Source of the DNA: Novosphingobium sp.
Lineage (GTDB): Bacteria; Pseudomonadota; Alphaproteobacteria; Sphingomonadales; Sphingomonadaceae
Length of the DNA: 5,601 bases
Assembly (NCBI GenBank): GCA_020853995.1
Contig: JADYXV010000072.1
Coordinates: 1-5,601 of the forward strand
Direction of reading: 5' to 3'
In this document: positions 1 to 5,601 of the stretch, in pieces
Position numbering within the stretch: the stretch's first letter is position 1
Layout of the letters: each line of letters opens with the position of its first letter
The notes under the pieces: generated by a model
What the model saw: only the letters and a program-made list of their open reading frames with translations
What the model was told of the DNA's origin: nothing
The model's database searches: none
Program-made: the position numbers and the translations under genes

Positions 1-1545
1 ATGAAGGAAACCGCCGAGGCTTATCTTGGCGAGACCGTCACGCAAGCTGTGATCACCGTGCCAGCATACTTCAACGACGCACAACGTCAGGCGACCAAGG
101 ATGCCGGACAGATTGCCGGTCTTGAAGTGCTGCGCATCATCAACGAGCCAACCGCGGCTGCGCTGGCCTATGGCCTTGATAAGCAGGACGGCAAGACCAT
201 CGCGGTTTATGACCTTGGTGGCGGTACGTTCGATATCTCCGTGCTGGAAATCGGCGACGGCGTGTTCGAAGTGAAATCGACCAACGGCGACACGTTCCTT
301 GGCGGTGAAGATTTTGACACGGTTGTCGTCGAATATCTGGCTGACCGGTTCAAGGCCAAGGAAAACATGGACTTGCGCGGCGACAAGCTTGCCCTGCAAC
401 GCCTGAAGGAAGCGGCTGAAAAGGCGAAGATCGAACTGTCTTCGGCACAGACCACCGAAATCAACCTGCCGTTCATCACCGCTCGCATGGAAGGTGGCGC
501 AACCACCCCGCTGCATCTGGTGGAAACGATCACGCGCGCCGACCTTGAAAAGCTGGTTGCCGGCCTGATCCAGCGCACGCTTGAGCCTTGCAAGAAAGCG
601 CTGGCCGATGCTGGCGTATCTTCGAAGGATATCGACGAAGTCGTGCTGGTAGGCGGTATGACCCGCATGCCCAAGGTGCGCGAAGTGGTGAAAGACTTCT
701 TCGGCAAGGAACCACACACCGGTGTGAACCCAGACGAAGTTGTGGCGATGGGCGCTGCCATTCAGGCAGGCGTGCTTCAGGGCGACGTCAAGGACGTGCT
801 ACTGCTTGACGTTACGCCGCTTTCGCTGGGCATCGAAACACTGGGCGGCATCATGACGCGCATGATCGATCGCAACACGACGATCCCGACCAAGAAGAGC
901 CAGGTCTATTCCACGGCTGAAGACAATCAGCAGGCCGTGACGATCCGGGTGTTCCAGGGCGAGCGCGAAATGGCCCAGGACAACAAGATGCTTGGCCAGT
1001 TCGACTTGGTCGGCATTCCGCCTGCGCGCCGTGGTGTGCCGCAGATCGAGGTCACGTTCGACATCGACGCCAACGGCATCGTGAACGTATCTGCCAAGGA
1101 CAAAGGCACGGGACAGGACCAGCAGATCCGCATCCAGGCCTCGGGCGGACTTTCGGAGTCGGACATCGACCAGATGGTCCGCGATGCGGAGAAGTTTGCC
1201 GATGAGGAAAAGAAGCGCCGCGCCGAGGCAGAAGCGAAGAACAACGCCGAAAGCCTGATCCACGCGACCGAGCGTCAACTGGAAGAAAACGGTGACAAGA
1301 TCGACGGCGCGCTGAAGGCCGAAATCGAAGCAGCCATCGCCGAAGCCAAGACCGCTGTCGAAAGCGGTAACGTGGAAGCAATGACTGCCAAGACGCAGGA
1401 ATTGACCGACAAGGCCATGAAGATGGGCCAGGCGATCTATGAGAAGGAGCAGGCAACTGGTGCTTCTCCGGCCGCTGATGCCGGTGCCAAGGCTGATGAC
1501 GATGTGGTCGACGCCGAGTTTTCGGAAGTCGACGACACCAAGTGA
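1..1545 (+). CDS. dnaK: Chaperone protein DnaK (Hsp70), 5'-truncated by the window edge
   Basis: ATP-dependent cytosolic Hsp70 chaperone that binds exposed hydrophobic peptide segments and releases them in a cycle driven by DnaJ and GrpE. The frame is open at base 1; the first Met aligns near residue 122 of E. coli DnaK, so about 120 N-terminal residues (first phosphate loop) are missing and the visible ATG is internal. In window numbering: IINEPTAAALAYGLD (46-60), phosphate-2 motif DLGGGTFDIS (71-80; T76 corresponds to E. coli T199), adenosine motif VVLVGGMTRMP (214-224), interdomain linker VLLL (266-269), beta substrate-binding domain (about 270-383), helical lid (about 384-480), then an Ala/Gly-rich tail ending DDDVVDAEFSEVDDTK, the conserved bacterial DnaK C-terminus. 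With the missing part the length would be about 634 residues, normal for the family. One small oddity is PPARRG at 340-345, where PPAPRG is usual. dnaJ follows after 72 bp on the same strand. Identity is certain. Confidence 0.98.
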   Translation: MKETAEAYLGETVTQAVITVPAYFNDAQRQATKDAGQIAGLEVLRIINEPTAAALAYGLDKQDGKTIAVYDLGGGTFDISVLEIGDGVFEVKSTNGDTFLGGEDFDTVVVEYLADRFKAKENMDLRGDKLALQRLKEAAEKAKIELSSAQTTEINLPFITARMEGGATTPLHLVETITRADLEKLVAGLIQRTLEPCKKALADAGVSSKDIDEVVLVGGMTRMPKVREVVKDFFGKEPHTGVNPDEVVAMGAAIQAGVLQGDVKDVLLLDVTPLSLGIETLGGIMTRMIDRNTTIPTKKSQVYSTAEDNQQAVTIRVFQGEREMAQDNKMLGQFDLVGIPPARRGVPQIEVTFDIDANGIVNVSAKDKGTGQDQQIRIQASGGLSESDIDQMVRDAEKFADEEKKRRAEAEAKNNAESLIHATERQLEENGDKIDGALKAEIEAAIAEAKTAVESGNVEAMTAKTQELTDKAMKMGQAIYEKEQATGASPAADAGAKADDDVVDAEFSEVDDTK

Positions 1546-1560
1546 TGTTGCGATGAACCA

Positions 1561-1604
1561 GACCCGTCGCTTGCGCAGGCGCGCTAGCGGCGGGTCTTTA
1601 TTTG
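1561..1604 (+). terminator. Intrinsic terminator-like hairpin (attenuator) between dnaK and dnaJ
   Basis: Left arm GACCCGTCGC (1561-1570) pairs with GCGGCGGGTC (1587-1596) over 10 bp with one T-G wobble. The stem continues with a T-A pair, one T-T mismatch and a further GCGC/GCGC stem (1573-1576 with 1581-1584) closed by an AGGC tetraloop. The stem is followed at once by TTTATTT (1597-1603). This is the geometry of a Rho-independent terminator. It starts 16 bp after the dnaK stop and ends just before the dnaJ ribosome-binding site, so it would make dnaJ depend on read-through, or protect the dnaK 3' end after processing. Which of these applies cannot be read from sequence. Confidence 0.7.
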
Positions 1605-1606
1605 TC

Positions 1607-1611
1607 AGGGA
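1607..1611 (+). promoter_or_regulatory. Shine-Dalgarno sequence of dnaJ
   Basis: AGGGA lies 6 bases before the ATG at 1618 and supports that start. It sits outside the upstream hairpin, so the hairpin would not itself hide the ribosome-binding site. Confidence 0.7.
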
Positions 1612-1617
1612 AACGCA

Positions 1618-2760
1618 ATGTCGACCGAAATCGACTTTTACGAACTTCTTCAAGTAGAGCGCACCGCCGACGATAAGGTCCTGAAATCGGCCTATCGCAA
1701 GCTGGCAATGGTCCATCATCCGGATAAAAATCCGGGCTGCGCTGAATCCGAAGCGAAATTCAAGCAGATCAACGAGGCTTATGCCTGTCTGTCCGATCCG
1801 CAAAAACGGGCGGCTTATGATCGTTATGGCCATGCGGCGTTCCAGCAGGGCGGCGGAGGCAATCCCGGCGGTGGTGGCGGATTTGGCGGCGGTGATTTTG
1901 GCGACATCGGCGATATTTTTGAAACGATTTTTGGCGGCGGCTTCGGTGGTGGCGGTGGTCGCCAACAGGCACGTCGGGGCGCCGATTTGCGCTACGACAT
2001 GGAAATCACGCTTGAAGACGCCTTCCACGGCAAAGACGCCGAAATAGCGGTCGAGGTATCACAAGCATGCGATCCTTGTGGTGGTACAGGCGCAACGCCC
2101 GGCACATCGGCGCGGCGCTGCAACTTGTGCAAGGGCCATGGCAAGGTTCGTGCCCAACAGGGCTTCTTCATGGTCGAACGGCCATGCCCGACCTGTCACG
2201 GCCGGGGCGAGATTATTGAATCACCTTGTAAGCATTGCCGGGGCGAAGGTCGGGTTGATGCCGAGCAGAAGCTTGCGGTCAACATTCCGGCAGGGGTGGA
2301 TAATGGCACGCGCATCCGCCTCGCCGGCAAGGGTGAGGCAGGGCCGTTTGGTGCGCCTGCAGGTGACTTGTACATTTTCCTGCACGTGCAGCGTCACAGC
2401 ATGTTCGAGCGCGAAGGTACGACGCTGCTGACGCGCTGCCCGATCAGCTTCACCACGGCCGCCTTGGGCGGTGAGGTAGAGATTCCGGGCATGGACGGCA
2501 GGGTCCATACGATTGAAATTCCGGCAGGCATTCAATCAGGCAAGCAATTGCGCAAGCGAGGCGCTGGCATGCCGGTTCTGCAAGGGCGCGGCGTGGGTGA
2601 CCTGGTGGTCGAGATTCAGGTTGAAACGCCCAGCAAGCTGACGGCGCGGCAGAAGGAAATTCTGCGCGAATTCCAGGCAACTGAGACCGGGGACGAATGC
2701 CCGCAATCCAAGGGCTTTTTTGACCGGATCAAGGATGTCTGGACGGACCTGACCGAATAA
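1618..2760 (+). CDS. dnaJ: Chaperone protein DnaJ (Hsp40, type I)
   Basis: Co-chaperone that delivers unfolded clients to DnaK and stimulates its ATPase. The protein has 380 residues, close to the usual 370-385. Domains in order: J-domain (about 5-70) with the catalytic HPD loop at 34-36 and KRAAYD at 63-68; Gly/Phe-rich linker (about 78-114) containing GDIGDIF; cysteine-rich zinc region with four CxxCxGxG repeats, CDPCGGTG (151-158), CNLCKGHG (168-175), CPTCHGRG (190-197) and CKHCRGEG (204-211), which together bind two zinc ions in this family; then the two beta-rich C-terminal substrate/dimerisation domains (about 215-345). All eight zinc-ligand cysteines are present, making it a full type I DnaJ and not CbpA. 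The start is set by the SD at 1607 and by the J-domain beginning within the first few residues. It follows dnaK on the same strand, separated by a terminator-like hairpin; the downstream gene is convergent, so dnaJ ends the operon. Confidence 0.98.
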   Translation: MSTEIDFYELLQVERTADDKVLKSAYRKLAMVHHPDKNPGCAESEAKFKQINEAYACLSDPQKRAAYDRYGHAAFQQGGGGNPGGGGGFGGGDFGDIGDIFETIFGGGFGGGGGRQQARRGADLRYDMEITLEDAFHGKDAEIAVEVSQACDPCGGTGATPGTSARRCNLCKGHGKVRAQQGFFMVERPCPTCHGRGEIIESPCKHCRGEGRVDAEQKLAVNIPAGVDNGTRIRLAGKGEAGPFGAPAGDLYIFLHVQRHSMFEREGTTLLTRCPISFTTAALGGEVEIPGMDGRVHTIEIPAGIQSGKQLRKRGAGMPVLQGRGVGDLVVEIQVETPSKLTARQKEILREFQATETGDECPQSKGFFDRIKDVWTDLTE

Positions 2761-2763
2761 GGT

Positions 2764-2900
2764 TTTTTGCGCAGAGAGTGCGGGTTTGAAAGAAGGTTCG
2801 GGCACCACTGTACGTTCCTGGCGCCGCAGTCGGAACCTTTCGTAGCGGTGTGCCGCGAAAGTTTTCCTTCATTTCACACTTTGCGGTCTCTGCGCGAAAA
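2764..2900. repeat. Imperfect long inverted repeat filling the dnaJ/patatin convergent gap
   Basis: The outer arms 2764-2777 (TTTTTGCGCAGAGA) and 2887-2900 (TCTCTGCGCGAAAA) are complementary over 14 positions (13 Watson-Crick pairs and one T-G). Inside them similarity continues in broken blocks: GTTTGAAAGAAGG on one arm matches GTGTGAAATGAAGG on the complement of the other, and TTCGGGCAC/TACG/TTCC recur in the same order. So nearly the whole gap reads as an inverted duplication about 60 nt per arm. Inner nested stems are AAGGTTC (2793-2799) with GAACCTT (2833-2839). The outer arm begins 3 bases after the dnaJ stop codon and the last ends directly beside the patatin stop. It may be a bidirectional transcription barrier, or a small dispersed palindromic (MITE/REP-like) element. 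No clear target-site duplication is visible. Confidence 0.6.
2837..2865 (+). terminator. Candidate terminator downstream of dnaJ
   Basis: CTTTCG (2837-2842) pairs with CGAAAG (2856-2861). After a 3-nt TAG bulge, an inner CGG/CCG stem (2846-2848 with 2853-2855) closes on a TGTG loop. TTTTCC follows immediately. It lies about 75 bp after the dnaJ stop and reads in the dnaJ direction. The stem is modest and competes with the AAGGTTC/GAACCTT pairing of the larger palindrome, so this is a moderate call. Confidence 0.45.
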
Positions 2901-5210
2901 TCAGGCAAACGCGGCAAGAACCTCGGCGCGCAGCCCGTCAATCAGGCCGGGTTCTGCCACAAGACGGCCCTGTTCCTCATCAAGGATGGCGAGGAACGCA
3001 TCGCGCTTGAATGTGCGGACCACCGGATCGGGCAATGGTACCTCGACGGTGGATGTGATCAGATCGATCATGCGCTCTGCACCGTGAAGACGGCCCCACA
3101 GGTAATCATTCTCACGATAGGCGCGGCTGAAAAACGCTCCGAAATTGAAGAATTCGACGCCTCGCAAACAGGCATTGGTTCCGCCCTTGCGGATTGAAGT
3201 TGCATCGTCGGGGGAGATACGGTCAACTTTTACCGGATCAAATTCGTTCATGCCTTCGCCTTGCAGCAAAGGCAGGGTCGCGATGTCATAGAACGGGAAG
3301 CCGAGGTAGGCGTGCAGGAAGCGGCGGCGTAGTGGCTTGTCCATGCTGTCGAGCGCTGCGACGAGGATCGTATCGACTTGCAAATCCAGCCCAATCAGAT
3401 CACGGCGCGCGGCAATGGCCGCCAAGACTGCACCGGGATCAACCATCGCCACTGCTGCGGTTTGCGCAAACCCGGCTCCCAGCCCTTCGGCAGTCTCACG
3501 GCCTTGGTATAATGCCTGGGCACGATAAACGGCGTCACGTGCGATCTCGCGCGATGCGGGGCTTATATCGTCGCTACCCTCCCATTCATGGGTAAGGCGG
3601 CGGGCAAGCAACTTCAGGCGGCGGATGCGAAAGGCAATATCATGCGTCCGAAAGAATATGATGGCTTGTTCGGTTGCACCTCCACGCAGCGCTGAAAGAT
3701 GATCCAGGCCACCTTGCCCCAGGTGCGCCCAGAGGACAGTCTCGATCTTTCCCGCAGGCGCGGTTTGCGGGGCAGCGTCGTGGATCAATTCGGCAAGGCT
3801 GGTGACGATCCCGGCAAGCTTGGTTTGGGCATAGCTGTGAAAAGCAAAGCCGGCACGTTCCGCAGCAGCTTGCTGGGCTTTATTGCGCCATGCCGTCAGG
3901 CGGCGGGCTGAAGGCCGGTCAAAGAATAAAGTGCGCCCGAATAGATGTTCTACGGTTTCTTCGATTTCAGGCCGCAGCGCTTCCACGATCAGCCGCAGTC
4001 TTGCACGTTGGCGCGATTGGCGTTCCAGCGCTTCCAGATTATCGCGAATGGGCTGTTCGCGCGGGATGGATGAAAGCGACCCGAAGATGGCCGAAAAGAA
4101 TCCGATAGTCCGCCCGCCCTTCGGGGTGATGCGCATGTGATCGGGGCTGGGATCGATATAAACGAAGCGGCGGTCAACTTCGCGCCGGGCCGGGCGGTCA
4201 CGCAGCACGCTGATTGCCTGGGCAAATGGACGGTTTACCAGAACAGCCCCATCGATGAGCGCAACGCCATCAATGTTCCCGCGTTTCCAATGGCTGGGCA
4301 TGATCCGCTCCAGAAACCGGTCACGTCCGGGCCAGGGTTGCCTGCGTTCTTGCACAAGCTGGTCGATCTCTTCGACCAAGAGGGGAGGAAATGCGCCCGG
4401 AAAGCTTGCGGTTGATCGTGCTGCCAGCACCAGTTCAGGGGAGGGGGCCAATCCGTGGGGTTGTTTGCGGTCTGCGGTATGGCGGAATGCGATGGATAGG
4501 CGATGCTCGCTCTCAACCACCGTGGGCGGACTGTTCAGCCGGATCTCTTCGAGGTGCCCGTTAAAGTCGGTTGCGGTTACCAGCAGGTCAATCGGGTGGC
4601 CATCGGGCAAGAGCGGGTCACTTTTCGGGGCGGCGGCCATGGCATCGAGCGCATCGGCGATCATCCGCGAAAAGCCGATGCCGCTGAATGGCGGGGCAAA
4701 CCAGCGTGCACGGATAAGGCGCGAAACCTTGCGGCGCACTTCTGAACGGGTGTGCGGGGCGACTGTGCTGCTGACGACATTGCCGGGACGCTTGAGCACG
4801 AACCACACTAGCGGTTGTGCCCAGAACTTGGCAAAGCGGCCCCAAGGCTTGGCGTCCGGATCAAGCAACACGTCAATGTCTGCGCGTTCAAGCCACATTG
4901 CGGTGAGCGGTTCAAGGCTTTGGCCGGTGGCAATGGCCTGGGCAAGGAACACGCCGTTGATCCCGCCTGCGCTTGCCCCTGATATGATGTCGGGCAATAG
5001 CCGCAGACGCAGTTCACGGGTTTCGGCTATTTCCTTGAGCAGACGCAGATAGACCGCCTCAACGCCGCTTGCGGTGTTTGTTTGCGGGCAATGAAACGCA
5101 CGGCTTGCGCGCGTGGCGTGCCATAGCTCCTTGGTTACGCCGTGCATGTACACCGCAAGACTGATGCCGCCGTAGCAGACAAGTGCGGTGCGCAATTCTT
5201 TCTGCCGCAT
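2901..5210 (-). CDS. Patatin-like phospholipase with C-terminal DUF3376
   Basis: Predicted serine acyl-hydrolase of the patatin family (lipid A2-type hydrolase fold with a Ser-Asp dyad); the natural substrate is unknown. The protein has 769 residues. The N-terminal patatin domain (about 6-330) has YGGISLAVYMHG (13-24) in the position of the usual DGGGxRG oxyanion loop, the nucleophile elbow GASAG (78-82, Ser80), TASFPGAFPP (267-276) and the DGA motif with Asp320. The long C-terminal half (about 380-750) carries the DUF3376 pattern, including YLGFPFYD (645-652), LLQGEGMNEFD (658-668) and NDYLWGRLHGAERMIDLI (711-728). No signal peptide or membrane helix is evident, so it is probably cytosolic or peripheral to the inner membrane. 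The ATG at 5210 is the only good start: KELRTALVCYGG follows within a few residues, as is typical of the family, and no in-frame ATG, GTG or TTG precedes it before an upstream stop at 5306-5304. No convincing Shine-Dalgarno is seen. It is convergent with dnaJ and divergent from the next gene, hence probably monocistronic. Confidence 0.93.
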   Translation of the reverse strand: MRQKELRTALVCYGGISLAVYMHGVTKELWHATRASRAFHCPQTNTASGVEAVYLRLLKEIAETRELRLRLLPDIISGASAGGINGVFLAQAIATGQSLEPLTAMWLERADIDVLLDPDAKPWGRFAKFWAQPLVWFVLKRPGNVVSSTVAPHTRSEVRRKVSRLIRARWFAPPFSGIGFSRMIADALDAMAAAPKSDPLLPDGHPIDLLVTATDFNGHLEEIRLNSPPTVVESEHRLSIAFRHTADRKQPHGLAPSPELVLAARSTASFPGAFPPLLVEEIDQLVQERRQPWPGRDRFLERIMPSHWKRGNIDGVALIDGAVLVNRPFAQAISVLRDRPARREVDRRFVYIDPSPDHMRITPKGGRTIGFFSAIFGSLSSIPREQPIRDNLEALERQSRQRARLRLIVEALRPEIEETVEHLFGRTLFFDRPSARRLTAWRNKAQQAAAERAGFAFHSYAQTKLAGIVTSLAELIHDAAPQTAPAGKIETVLWAHLGQGGLDHLSALRGGATEQAIIFFRTHDIAFRIRRLKLLARRLTHEWEGSDDISPASREIARDAVYRAQALYQGRETAEGLGAGFAQTAAVAMVDPGAVLAAIAARRDLIGLDLQVDTILVAALDSMDKPLRRRFLHAYLGFPFYDIATLPLLQGEGMNEFDPVKVDRISPDDATSIRKGGTNACLRGVEFFNFGAFFSRAYRENDYLWGRLHGAERMIDLITSTVEVPLPDPVVRTFKRDAFLAILDEEQGRLVAEPGLIDGLRAEVLAAFA

Positions 5211-5218
5211 GCGTGATA

Positions 5219-5245
5219 CATGGCAGGGTTCATGGCAGTCTGCCA
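5219..5245. promoter_or_regulatory. TGGCAG half-site cluster upstream of the patatin gene (candidate operator)
   Basis: CATGGCAG occurs twice, at 5219-5226 and 5231-5238 (12-bp period). The second copy forms a perfect 6-1-6 dyad with CTGCCA (5240-5245): TGGCAG-T-CTGCCA. The cluster lies 9-35 bases before the patatin start codon, where a bound repressor could block initiation. No regulator can be named. Confidence 0.35.
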
Positions 5246-5280
5246 GCGGGATTTGTTTGCACCGGATGTAAAAACAACCG

Positions 5281-5340
5281 ACATTGGTTTTTATGAATAT
5301 CGATCAAATTATTGTAATTAAATAATATTACCTGAAATCT
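5281..5340. promoter_or_regulatory. AT-rich island in the divergent intergenic region, with IHF-like core
   Basis: Only 12 of 60 bases are G or C, in strong contrast to the GC-rich flanking genes. GATCAAATTATTG (5302-5314) matches the IHF core WATCAAnnnnTTR at every defined base except the first. The island lies about 70 bases from the patatin start and about 110 from the rightward gene, and very probably contains or supports promoters for one or both. I could not fix a convincing -35/-10 pair on either strand. Confidence 0.4.
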
Positions 5341-5404
5341 TCTTCTGGTGATGATTGTCAGAGTAACCGACGCTTTACCCTTTGCCCTTAGAGCGGGGCA
5401 AGGT

Positions 5405-5436
5405 TTGACCCAATTCGGGTCTGCGAGGGGTATCGA
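5405..5436 (+). promoter_or_regulatory. Candidate promoter/operator dyad before the glycosyltransferase gene
   Basis: GACCC (5407-5411) and GGGTC (5417-5421) form an inverted repeat around AATTC. It overlaps TTGACC (5405-5410), which resembles a -35 box; the nearest -10-like hexamer, TATCGA (5431-5436), is 20 bp away, longer than ideal. No T-run follows, so it is not a terminator. A purine-rich GAGGGG at 5425-5430 could be the ribosome-binding site but lies 17 bases from the ATG, which is far. Treat as a weak candidate. Confidence 0.25.
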
Positions 5437-5447
5437 GCGCCGGTGCA

Positions 5448-5601
5448 ATGATCCGTTTGTTCAAACATTATATCCCGCATTCGGTCCTGTTGCTGGGGCT
5501 GCTGGACTTTATCCTTCTGGTCGGTGCTGGCGAGGTGGGCTGGCAAGTGCGTGCGCATCAGATCGGCATGGATCCTGGGCTGGTGCCCATGCGCATGACG
5601 C
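5448..5601 (+). CDS. Probable XrtA/PEP-CTERM-system glycosyltransferase (initiating sugar transferase), N-terminal fragment
   Basis: Fifty-one codons are visible before the window ends. The protein starts MIRLFKHYIPHSVLLLGL, continues with a hydrophobic segment (about residues 13-28, LLLGLLDFILLVGAGE) and then WQVRAHQIGMD. This resembles the N-terminus of the EpsB/TIGR03013-type transferases that accompany exosortase A (XrtA) loci in sphingomonads. Such proteins are inner-membrane polyprenyl-phosphate sugar transferases: several N-terminal membrane helices, then a catalytic bacterial-sugar-transferase domain that loads the first sugar onto the lipid carrier for exopolysaccharide synthesis. 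Only the first helix is seen, and the catalytic domain lies outside the window, so the call depends on recognition of the N-terminal pattern. The ATG has only a distant purine-rich stretch as a ribosome-binding site. It is divergent from the patatin gene across 237 bp. Confidence 0.65.
   Translation, partial: MIRLFKHYIPHSVLLLGLLDFILLVGAGEVGWQVRAHQIGMDPGLVPMRMT

Noticed and set aside
207..761. A 184-codon minus-strand frame within dnaK
   Set aside because: Ser/Arg-rich translation typical of the reverse complement of a GC-rich gene; no recognisable motif.
799..2028. A 409-codon open frame antisense to the dnaK 3' half and the dnaJ 5' part
   Set aside because: It lies wholly opposite two certain genes and its protein matches no family I recognise. 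Long antisense frames opposite Hsp70 genes are a known by-product of GC-rich codon bias. It also crosses the dnaK-dnaJ gap, hairpin included, without any gene-like signal.
4255..5052. A 265-codon plus-strand frame opposite the patatin gene
   Set aside because: Arg/Ser-rich composition and no domain. The opposite strand encodes the conserved patatin motifs (GASAG, DGA) throughout this stretch.
5269..5293. Hairpin TAAAAACAACC / GGTTTTTA as a terminator in the divergent region
   Set aside because: Stem almost all A-T with a bulge, so weak. No gene ends nearby that would need a terminator; more likely part of the AT-rich promoter region.
5211..5447. Sigma-54 promoter, considered because XrtA loci often have sigma-54 regulators
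   Set aside because: No TGGCAC-N5-TTGC match with correct GG-N10-GC spacing on either strand. TGGCAG at 5221 and 5233 fails the spacing.
5230..5448. A 72-codon minus-strand frame in the divergent intergenic region
   Set aside because: It spans the AT-rich control island, has uneven composition and no family resemblance, and would start on top of the rightward gene's start codon. More likely non-coding.
1..5601. tRNA/rRNA genes, CRISPR arrays, insertion sequences, toxin-antitoxin or phage genes
   Set aside because: None seen on either strand. Apart from the intergenic gaps, the window is filled by the four genes described.

Overview
The window is high-GC alphaproteobacterial DNA, most likely from a sphingomonad (Novosphingobium/Sphingomonas-like). 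This rests on three things: the dnaK-dnaJ order with a DnaK tail ending DVVDAEFSEVDDTK, a long patatin/DUF3376 protein of the kind common in that group, and the start of a protein resembling the XrtA/PEP-CTERM-system sugar transferase of sphingomonads. The genus is inferred from protein resemblance, not tested.

Layout: (1) Bases 1-1545 hold the 3' four fifths of dnaK (+); its first ~120 codons lie outside the window. (2) A 72-bp gap carries a strong GC hairpin followed by a T-rich tract, then a Shine-Dalgarno sequence for dnaJ. (3) dnaJ (+) is complete, 1618-2760, with J-domain, Gly/Phe linker, four zinc-binding motifs and C-terminal substrate domains. (4) The 140-bp gap 2761-2900 between the convergent dnaJ and patatin genes is almost entirely one imperfect inverted repeat with 14-bp outer arms, and holds a smaller terminator-like hairpin. 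(5) A complete 769-residue patatin-like phospholipase/DUF3376 gene runs on the minus strand, 5210-2901. (6) The 237-bp divergent intergenic region 5211-5447 has a TGGCAG dyad cluster next to the patatin start, a 60-bp AT-rich island (12 G/C of 60) with an IHF-like core, and a GACCC/GGGTC dyad near the rightward gene. (7) At 5448 the first 51 codons of a rightward gene begin, probably the XrtA/PEP-CTERM-associated glycosyltransferase (initiating sugar transferase of exopolysaccharide synthesis); it runs off the window.

How the genes fit together: DnaK and DnaJ are partners of one ATP-driven chaperone cycle and are probably co-transcribed, with the hairpin lowering or separating dnaJ expression. 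The patatin gene is transcribed towards dnaJ and away from the glycosyltransferase, so it looks like a single-gene unit sharing only a divergent control region with the envelope-polysaccharide locus. No new multi-gene system can be demonstrated here. The least explained elements are non-coding: the palindromic convergent gap and the dyad-rich divergent promoter region.
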